This document shows, one piece after another, positions 6,751 to 11,673 of a DNA stretch of 11,673 nt; position 1 is the stretch's first letter; each line of letters opens with the position of its first letter. Both the position numbers and the translations under genes were made by a program. The stretch spans positions 1 through 11,673 of the forward strand of contig JAEOTF010000423.1 in assembly GCA_016840025.1 (NCBI GenBank), read 5' to 3'. The stretch is from Candidatus Hodarchaeota archaeon (GTDB taxonomy: Archaea; Asgardarchaeota; Heimdallarchaeia; Hodarchaeales; YT1-039). The notes under the pieces were generated by a model. The model did no database searches. It was given only the letters and a program-made list of their open reading frames with translations, and was not told where the DNA came from.

Positions 6751-6759
6751 GGGAGGTGA
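6751..6759 (+). promoter_or_regulatory. orphan near-perfect Shine-Dalgarno site
   Basis: GGGAGGTGA is a near-perfect match to the 16S 3' end, stronger than that of any annotated gene here, yet no ATG, GTG or TTG follows at working distance. A CTG at 6763 would open a 21-codon frame ending at 6828, in the same frame as the gene at 6850. Either a leader peptide with a rare start, or a leftover of a lost gene. Confidence 0.3.
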
Positions 6760-6766
6760 AAACTGT

Positions 6767-6813
6767 ACAACAAAAACTGTCCCATAAGCCTCTTATATGA
6801 GGGGAAGAATAAT
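6767..6813 (+). promoter_or_regulatory. shared promoter/operator element, copy B
   Basis: ACAAAAAcTGTcCCATAA, a 3-base gap, TCTTaTATGA, a 4-base gap, AAGAA, TAAT matches the block before the surface protein gene, in the same orientation and at nearly the same distance from the ATG (68 against 67 bases from CCATAA). TTATATGA may be the TATA box. The equal spacing also supports the ATG at 6850 as the start of its gene. Confidence 0.55.
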
Positions 6814-6817
6814 TTAC

Positions 6818-7474
6818 TTAAGATATGACCAATGGTGTGAAGAAAGCAAATGATGGTGACCGTAAAACCAAAATTAAGCCCCAAAATCTTGAACCTCTTG
6901 TTATTATTCTTAAATTTTGTAAATAGATTAGAATTTTTCTCCCAAGCCCAAAAAAGAATTTATAACCAAACACCCCAGAATATGGGTCTTTTTATTTATA
7001 AGAACGCCGTGCTTGGCCCAGAATTAATCTTGGAAGACAACCAGTTTGAACCGTTTGACTCGACGGAAGAGTTAGACCTCCTCTCGATTGGGGTCTTTTT
7101 AGTAACTCTCTTAGGAAATAGTACGCCAGAGAACGTGTGGTTTGGCCCCTTACCAGTGTATAAATATCCCCAGTTACGCGCGAAAGCAATAGTTAGACGG
7201 TTAAACGATCCCTTGCAGACAGACCCCCGGGAAAAGGGTAAGTCCTTGGTTGCTACCGTACTATTATACGCCGCTGAAGCTGAACCCGTGGAAGATAAAG
7301 CTGCCAAGATGGCATTAACCCGCCTATTACAGCACGCCAACTCGGTAGAGGAGTACCTAAACTTGATCCAACGATACGACAATACAGTAATTTGTAAATT
7401 GTGCCCAGAATACCTCGCATTGCGAGGTTAATTGATGAATCCCAAGTAAATCACAATTACAGGTCATATCTTAA
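6818..7474. repeat. 13-bp inverted repeat flanking one gene
   Basis: TTAAGATATGACC at 6818-6830 and its exact reverse complement at 7462-7474 bracket the gene at 6850-7431. Inside the arms both sides hold a TGTGA a few bases further in. It may be two copies of a regulator site or the edges of an inserted segment; chance is also possible for 13 bases in AT-rich DNA. Only the two arms are the repeat; the gene lies between. Confidence 0.4.
6850..7431 (+). CDS. hypothetical protein, predicted N-terminal hydrophobic segment
   Basis: 193 residues, no recognised family. Residues 11-30 are strongly hydrophobic (a possible membrane segment or amphipathic helix). The main domain seems to begin near Met45 (MGLFIYKNAVLGPELIL), runs through LLSIGVFLVTLLG and FGPLPVYKYPQLRAKAIV, and then through DPLQTDPREKGKSLVATVLLY. 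The GPLP...DP..DPR pattern followed by a hydrophobic strand reminds me of small alpha/beta proteins common in Asgard archaea, but I cannot name one. CKLCPEY near the end has one CxxC. A start at Met45 (6982) is an alternative; the ATG at 6850 is preferred because of the conserved promoter spacing, although its SD (GAAGAAAG) is weak. It shares the promoter-like element with the surface protein, so it is perhaps part of the same response. Confidence 0.65.
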   Translation: MMVTVKPKLSPKILNLLLLFLNFVNRLEFFSQAQKRIYNQTPQNMGLFIYKNAVLGPELILEDNQFEPFDSTEELDLLSIGVFLVTLLGNSTPENVWFGPLPVYKYPQLRAKAIVRRLNDPLQTDPREKGKSLVATVLLYAAEAEPVEDKAAKMALTRLLQHANSVEEYLNLIQRYDNTVICKLCPEYLALRG

Positions 7475-7547
7475 TACGTCCCCCTAAAGACAAAAGCAAG
7501 GCTCTGACAGACTATATAGATAAGAACTGATATTGTATTGCGATAAT

Positions 7548-7586
7548 ATATGCAAATGCCTATGTTTGAAACATTTGAATGCATAT
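7548..7586. promoter_or_regulatory. nested dyad upstream of the RadA-like/PolB2 operon
   Basis: An inner perfect dyad ATGTTT-G-AAACAT (7562-7574) sits inside outer arms ATATGCA (7548-7554) and TGCATAT (7580-7586), centred within one base of each other. ATAATATATG at its left edge could be the TATA box; another candidate is CTATATAG at 7512-7519. The dyad lies 84-122 bases before the ATG at 7670. Probable binding site for a dimeric or tetrameric regulator; damage control is inferred only from the genes downstream. Confidence 0.45.
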
Positions 7587-7669
7587 TTAGTAACGATATC
7601 ATCTTCGGTGACCTCTCTCACATTGTACGAATAAGACCTAGTATCGATTTTATTTTTGAATGATTATGA

Positions 7670-8476
7670 ATGATTCAGGACTATCAATATCGTGAAGTTT
7701 ATCCGACTACTTTCTTATCTGCGGGTGTACGACAGCAACAATTGAAGAAGGGCTTTCACCTCGGTCTTCCTCACTTGGATGAGGTGATTGAATTATATCC
7801 AGGGAGTTTAATTCTAATCCAGGGAGAATTACCTCGCTCTATCTCACGATCGCTAATCACTCAGCTTACAGTCGCACTCTTGGCAAATAACCCCGATTAC
7901 GACCTTGTCTTCATTGATAGTACGACTATTTTTCCATACTATCAGATAGCTGTTGAAGCTAGGAAACGTGGGCTGAATCCACTCGCCCTATTAGAACGGA
8001 TTCAGTTGGCGCGGGCGTTTAATTATCATCAAATAACCGAAATTCTTACTCAAAAACTGCCACGATTGATCGATAAGAATGAAAACATGCGTATCATCCT
8101 ACTACCCCAAATTTCATCACTTCATTTATCGGATGACGCCTTAAAATATCTTGAGTATGACAATTTAACCATTACATCCCCTATCCTCGAGTTAACGCGA
8201 GCTTTGGGGAAGTTAAAAAGACTAATTATCCAGTATGATCTGATTGGGTTGATGACAGCCGAAAGTGCACCAAGGAGTCAGAAGCCGCTGGGCGGAACGT
8301 TTCTTGCCCATACGGCGACTGATATTGTCCGTGTTGAGGTCTCACCAACCTCAAAGAATACATCACGAGACTATTCTCTCCTTTTTAGTGTGCAAAAAGG
8401 CGGTCCCCCTGTACAAACAAAATTCGGTCAACTACAGGCTGGAAAGAAACAAACTACCTTAGCCGAAGTGTTGTGA
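7670..8476 (+). CDS. inactivated RadA/RecA-superfamily protein of the PolB2 operon (ImuA-like role)
   Basis: 268 residues. The fold of archaeal RadA is recognisable: HLGLPHLDEVI (30-40); the strand SLILIQG (46-52); FIDSTTIF (81-88), which corresponds to the FIDTE strand of RadA; then RKRGLNP and IQLARAFNYHQ (111-121); and KPLGGTFLAHTATDIVRVE (205-223), matching the L2-proximal PIGGxxLAHxAT of RadA. But the Walker A loop reads GELPRSISRS with no GKT/S, the catalytic Glu of FIDTE is Thr, and the Walker B strand RIILLPQISS has no Asp. ATP hydrolysis is therefore unlikely. Inactive RadA paralogues next to PolB2 are known from archaeal comparative genomics. By analogy with bacterial ImuA it may load or hold the polymerase on damaged DNA or contact RadA filaments. 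No SD is visible. The next ATG follows six bases after the stop. Confidence 0.82.
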   Translation: MIQDYQYREVYPTTFLSAGVRQQQLKKGFHLGLPHLDEVIELYPGSLILIQGELPRSISRSLITQLTVALLANNPDYDLVFIDSTTIFPYYQIAVEARKRGLNPLALLERIQLARAFNYHQITEILTQKLPRLIDKNENMRIILLPQISSLHLSDDALKYLEYDNLTITSPILELTRALGKLKRLIIQYDLIGLMTAESAPRSQKPLGGTFLAHTATDIVRVEVSPTSKNTSRDYSLLFSVQKGGPPVQTKFGQLQAGKKQTTLAEVL

Positions 8477-8482
8477 TTCACT

Positions 8483-8779
8483 ATGGGCAGAACTCTACCT
8501 TCTTATCGAAGGATGCTCGAAAAAGAACGTACGCTCTGGCAAGTCCATTATGCGAACCGTCTTCGCGAGCAACATCGTGCTAGTTTCGCCGAACTGTGGC
8601 TTTATGCCTTCCAACTCGCCGATGCTGCATCAGCCAACACTCGCCCGATCGTCTTCGATAATGTCGTGATGAGCATGTTAGTCGTGCAGCAGACGGAGAT
8701 ACAAAAGCTGAAGGAGAAAATAGCTAAGTTAGAGAGAGAAAGAACGCAAGCCGTTGAACAGGGGAACAATAACAAGTAA
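8483..8779 (+). CDS. small conserved coiled-coil protein of the PolB2 operon
   Basis: 98 residues. It begins MGRTLPSYRRMLEKE, continues with W.VHYANRLREQHRASFAELW and a small-residue helix (LADAASANTRP), then VMSMLVVQQTEIQKLKEKIAKLERERT (about 62-88), which has coiled-coil heptads. A small protein starting with this MGRTLPSY... pattern is, as I recall, found beside PolB2 and RadA-like genes in other archaea, so this appears to be the third standard member. It is too small for an enzyme; an adaptor between pseudo-RadA and polymerase is the simplest idea (inference). It starts 6 bases after the RadA-like stop and ends 30 bases before the polymerase. Confidence 0.7.
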   Translation: MGRTLPSYRRMLEKERTLWQVHYANRLREQHRASFAELWLYAFQLADAASANTRPIVFDNVVMSMLVVQQTEIQKLKEKIAKLERERTQAVEQGNNNK

Positions 8780-8809
8780 AAGTTTATTATAAATTGGATC
8801 CTGTCGAAA

Positions 8810-11047
8810 ATGCCCCGCCTACGCGCTTGGCTCCATGAGGTTGAAGCTACAGATTGGGGGGTCTATACGTACTGGCTTACAGGGAATGAAGTCGTCCGCG
8901 CATTTTATCCTCTTACCGCTGAATTTTACCTCACAAAGAACGACCCACAGACCGTAAGACAAGTCTTAAGCCATCCAGAGATTGAAAGCACAGAAAAGGC
9001 GTTAAAATACCGCTCTATTCATGATTCGGAACCTTCAGTTGTCTTGTGTCTTCGGGTCAATCCCCGTCAAATCCGACGCACCTATGAAGACTTGCGGAAG
9101 TATTGGGGCGACTATTTACACAACACAGACTTAAGCCTGTGGCAACAATTCTGCTTTCAGACGAAACTCTTTCCCTATGCCTATGCTATAATTGAGGTTA
9201 CAAATGGACAACTGAAGAAGTGGGAGCTTCTAGAGACCTATGAGGAGACGGAGTATGAGATAGTTCCATTTCGTCTTCTTTATTTTCAACCGACATTTGA
9301 GGAACCTCGTTTCTCGAGAGGAAAAATAACAAAAATACTTGTGAGACCATCAATCGTCGACCTAGGAGAGGGAGCGGTTGTTTTTGAGGATAAGGATGAA
9401 AAAAATATCATTCATGATTGTATCCAATACATCCAACAACATGATCCCGATATCTTATTTACACGAGGCGGTGATACATTCTTACCAATCATTGCCGAGC
9501 ATGCCGTACGAACGGGAGAAGGACATCAATGTATCGGGCGCGGTTCCCGTCCTTTGAGTAGTTATACCCGACGACATAGTTTAGATAATCGTGGACACAG
9601 CTATATGTCCTATGGTCGGGTTTATTATTCACAACATGGCATCTATTTCGACGGAGGACGACATCATTATGATATTGGGAACTCTTTCATGTGGAAAGAC
9701 GGAAACCTTTCAGGGATCCAAGAATTGGTCCGGCTAGGGTCGAGTGATCCGCAGCGTATAGCACGGGGGACAATTGGGACAGCTCTCACCGCTGTGCAAA
9801 TGCGAACCGCATATCTGCGTGATATCCTGATCCCTGCCCGTAAGGCTGACGCCGAATCTTTCCGTCCTGCGTGGAGTCTACAGTCGGACGTCGGCGGATT
9901 AGTCTTTTCCCCGCGAGTAGGGTTCCATACAAATGTGACCGAATTGGACTTCCTCTCAATGTACCCAAATATTATGGTACACAAAAATGTATCCCCCGAG
10001 ACAGTCAACTGCAGTTGTTGTACGCCCGATGAAGGTCATCAAGTTCCTCTCACAGAATATCATATCTGTACCAAAAAATCGGGATTAGTAGGTCTCTCGC
10101 TAGAAAATATCTTGAACCGGCGGCAATATTATAAGACGAGACGAAAGCTGCATCTTGACTATGATCGGCGGCAAAAGGTATTAAAATGGCTTTTAGTATG
10201 CTGCTTTGGGTATCAAGGATATAGAAATGCGCGTTTTGGTAGAATAGAGGCACATGAGACAATTTCTGCTTATGGTCGTAATGCACTGACACTCACCCAA
10301 CAGATCGCGGCAAAAAAAGGGTTAGAAGTAGTCGCCGGGATAGTTGATTCGGTGTGGTTAAAAAACCCCACAGAAGAATCCATTCCATCCGAATTGATAC
10401 GAGAAGTATGCCAAAATATTGTAGAGACGGTCGAGTTGCCGGTAGAGCATGCTGCGAACTATCACTGGATCATTTTTCTTCCACGGCGACAGGAACCCGA
10501 AATCGGGGTATTAAATCGTTATTACGGACTGAAAACCGATGGGACATTCAAGATACGCGGCATTGAGATTCGTCAGTCTTCTAGTCCGCCCTTCATCAAA
10601 AATTTTCAACGAGATCTCCTAAAACTCCTTGCTTGTGCACGCTCTAGGGAACAATTTAGAACTCAAGTGAGACGTGCCAAATGGACTATGAATGCGTGTA
10701 TTGAACAGCTAACTGCAGGAAATGTTCCTCCAGAGGAGTTGATAATCACAATTCGCCCTTCTCGTGCTCCGAGTGAGTATGTTAATAATTCGCGACAAGC
10801 AATCGCAGCGAGGCAATTAGCGGCGATGGGCGTAAAGGTTGAACCAGGTATGAAACTTCAATATATTCTAACAGATGTTCAAGCGAAAGATCCTAAGAGA
10901 CGTGTGAAAATCGGACAATTGTTGAAGGGAGACGAGAAGTATGATGTAGAGGAATATCGAAAATTAATTATCCGAGCTTATGAGAATTTGATCCCACCCG
11001 AATTTGAATGGAAAACACCAAAGCTGGAAACTTTCTTAAATGCTTAG
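8810..11047 (+). CDS. polB2: B-family DNA polymerase PolB2/Dpo2, exonuclease-dead, translesion type
   Basis: 745 residues. Polymerase motif A is DFLSMYPNIM with catalytic D380. Motif B is KVLKWLLVCCFGYQGY (K459, F466-Y468) in place of KxxxNSxYG. Motif C is GIVDSVWL: D513 remains, but the first Asp of DTD is replaced by Ile. A DGTFKIRGIEIR thumb motif lies at 577-588. The 3'-5' exonuclease is ruined: the Exo I DIE position reads FQPT (159-162), Exo II reads GGDTF-LP without its catalytic Asp, and Exo III lacks YxxxD. Cysteines at 401, 403, 404 and 420 lie between motifs A and B and may bind metal. This set of changes is typical of archaeal PolB2; the Sulfolobus relative Dpo2 has been reported as damage-inducible and involved in translesion synthesis. 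Part of an operon with the pseudo-RadA and the coiled-coil protein. The remaining carboxylates are the two equivalent to the main metal ligands of B-family enzymes, so low-fidelity activity is plausible. Confidence 0.92.
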   Translation: MPRLRAWLHEVEATDWGVYTYWLTGNEVVRAFYPLTAEFYLTKNDPQTVRQVLSHPEIESTEKALKYRSIHDSEPSVVLCLRVNPRQIRRTYEDLRKYWGDYLHNTDLSLWQQFCFQTKLFPYAYAIIEVTNGQLKKWELLETYEETEYEIVPFRLLYFQPTFEEPRFSRGKITKILVRPSIVDLGEGAVVFEDKDEKNIIHDCIQYIQQHDPDILFTRGGDTFLPIIAEHAVRTGEGHQCIGRGSRPLSSYTRRHSLDNRGHSYMSYGRVYYSQHGIYFDGGRHHYDIGNSFMWKDGNLSGIQELVRLGSSDPQRIARGTIGTALTAVQMRTAYLRDILIPARKADAESFRPAWSLQSDVGGLVFSPRVGFHTNVTELDFLSMYPNIMVHKNVSPETVNCSCCTPDEGHQVPLTEYHICTKKSGLVGLSLENILNRRQYYKTRRKLHLDYDRRQKVLKWLLVCCFGYQGYRNARFGRIEAHETISAYGRNALTLTQQIAAKKGLEVVAGIVDSVWLKNPTEESIPSELIREVCQNIVETVELPVEHAANYHWIIFLPRRQEPEIGVLNRYYGLKTDGTFKIRGIEIRQSSSPPFIKNFQRDLLKLLACARSREQFRTQVRRAKWTMNACIEQLTAGNVPPEELIITIRPSRAPSEYVNNSRQAIAARQLAAMGVKVEPGMKLQYILTDVQAKDPKRRVKIGQLLKGDEKYDVEEYRKLIIRAYENLIPPEFEWKTPKLETFLNA

Positions 11048-11215
11048 AAGGGCTCCTTTAATTGGTTTTTGGTTAACTACTCCAAAGAGAGGAATTCAAA
11101 TAGCTATACGTAAATGTTACTGTATTTTTTAATACAAAATTGGTTCACTCTACAATATTAAATAATATAATTCCCCTATATGATTTCAACTAAGAGATAA
11201 ATTAAACTGAGCTAT

Positions 11216-11221
11216 GAGGTG
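11216..11221 (+). promoter_or_regulatory. Shine-Dalgarno site for a gene with an ATA start
   Basis: GAGGTG stands six bases before ATA at 11228. An ATG at 11214 overlaps it but yields only 12 codons in another frame. The TATA-like AAATAATATAATT at about 11159-11171 is a possible promoter. Confidence 0.5.
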
Positions 11222-11227
11222 TAAAAA

Positions 11228-11673
11228 ATATCCTACTCAATTGAAGAAATAAAAGCACTTGACAAAAAAGCTCGGATTCGAAAAATAAATGAATTAGGAA
11301 AAGTTCGTACGCAAAAAAGCCTTGAGATACTATCTTATTTTGTAAAACATGATGATGAAAAAAAGGTCAGAAAAGAGGCCGTAGTTTCATTATCAGTCCT
11401 AGGGGACCCAGAAGCCCTACCAATACTTGATGATGTTTCCAGAAACGATAAAGACCGGGGTACTCGCAAGAATGCAATAGCTGCTTATCAAAAAATATCT
11501 GCTTTTCCCACTGCAATACCTAGAGAAGAAGTTGTCGAACAACCCCCTGAAGAAGTCATAGAAACTCCAGCAACACCCACTTTTGAAGAAGCTGTGGAAG
11601 AGCCAGAGCCAGAAGAAGCAGAGGAAGAAGTCATAGAGGCACCAGCAGCTCCACCATTTGAAGAAGCTGTGGA
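11228..11673 (+). CDS. HEAT-repeat protein with Pro/Glu-rich repeated tail, partial, probable ATA start
   Basis: The frame is open for 148 codons to the window edge. It reads, after the first codon, SYSIEEIKALDKKARIRKIN and then HEAT-type repeats (SLEILSYFVKHDDEKKV; RKEAVVSLSVLGDPEALPIL; GTRKNAIAAYQKI). From about residue 95 it turns to a Pro/Glu-rich, disordered tail with a repeated VIE-P-A-P--FEEAVE unit. No ATG, GTG or TTG occurs in frame before about residue 120, and a TAA at 11222 closes the frame upstream. ATA at 11228 has an ideal SD distance. HEAT proteins of this type act as scaffolds for protein contacts; the partner is unknown. Separated from the polymerase operon by 180 bases without a gene. 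A sequencing error (ATG to ATA) is the main alternative. Confidence 0.7.
   Translation, partial: MSYSIEEIKALDKKARIRKINELGKVRTQKSLEILSYFVKHDDEKKVRKEAVVSLSVLGDPEALPILDDVSRNDKDRGTRKNAIAAYQKISAFPTAIPREEVVEQPPEEVIETPATPTFEEAVEEPEPEEAEEEVIEAPAAPPFEEAV
11549..11673 (+). repeat. 75-base period repeat in the HEAT protein tail
   Basis: The segment 11549-11598 recurs at 11624-11673 with few changes, beginning GAAGAAGTCATAGA and ending GAAGAAGCTGTGGA. The period of 75 bases keeps frame (25 codons). More copies may lie beyond the window. Confidence 0.8.

Noticed and set aside
6996..7382. Minus-strand frames of 65 and 128 codons opposite the hypothetical gene
   Set aside because: No start signals or recognisable motifs, and they are antisense to a plus-strand gene with a promoter and sensible protein.
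7432..7669. tRNA, small RNA or CRISPR in the gap before the RadA-like gene
   Set aside because: No cloverleaf, no regularly spaced repeats; only the dyad, one arm of an inverted repeat and TATA-like tracts are seen.
8787..8795. TTATAAATT as an internal promoter for the polymerase
   Set aside because: It is centred only 19 bases before the ATG, which would put the transcript start inside the gene; operon transcription explains the polymerase better.
9667..10292. Minus-strand frames inside the polymerase gene
   Set aside because: They lie opposite motifs A and B of a clearly conserved polymerase, so they are shadows.

Overview
The window reads as archaeal, about 38-40% GC by eye. The evidence is a B-family DNA polymerase of the PolB2/Dpo2 type, a degenerate RadA (archaeal recombinase) paralogue, SD sites of the GGAGGTGA type beside starts with no visible SD, a membrane-anchored protein with two winged helices, and a surface protein whose C-terminus looks like a PGF-type sorting signal. 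The style of several hypothetical proteins suggests an Asgard-type lineage, possibly Heimdallarchaeia, but I cannot prove that from this window.

Left part (1-2140): a minus-strand YkgJ-like Cys-cluster protein runs off the left edge. Divergent from it is a small protein with four CxxC pairs (two predicted zinc sites). Next come two short tandem proteins that look like divergent paralogues; the second carries a PD...ExK signature. A small reading frame that seems frameshifted follows.

Middle (2143-3833): a class II glutamine amidotransferase of the YafJ type is followed by a two-gene AbrB-type antitoxin / PIN-domain toxin module (VapBC-like). A 417-base gap without a convincing gene comes next.

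Surface/regulator cluster (4170-7431): an acidic secreted protein with a PGF-like C-terminal anchor is followed by a one-component membrane regulator (ectodomain, membrane helix, two cytosolic winged helices) and then a hypothetical protein. The first and third genes share a promoter-like element of about 45 bases placed almost identically relative to their ATG codons. This suggests one regulon, perhaps controlled by the membrane regulator between them.

DNA-damage cluster (7540-11047): a degenerate RadA-like protein without Walker motifs, a 98-residue coiled-coil protein and a PolB2/Dpo2 polymerase with a ruined exonuclease domain lie in one tight operon. This resembles a translesion 'mutasome', analogous to bacterial ImuA-ImuB-DnaE2. 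A nested dyad lies about 85-120 bases upstream of the first gene.

Right edge (11228-11673): a HEAT-repeat protein with a Pro/Glu-rich repeated tail runs off the window. It has no ATG, GTG or TTG start; an ATA codon stands at ideal distance from a GAGGTG ribosome-binding site. Gene-finding that requires a standard start would miss it, and likewise the gene open at the left edge.
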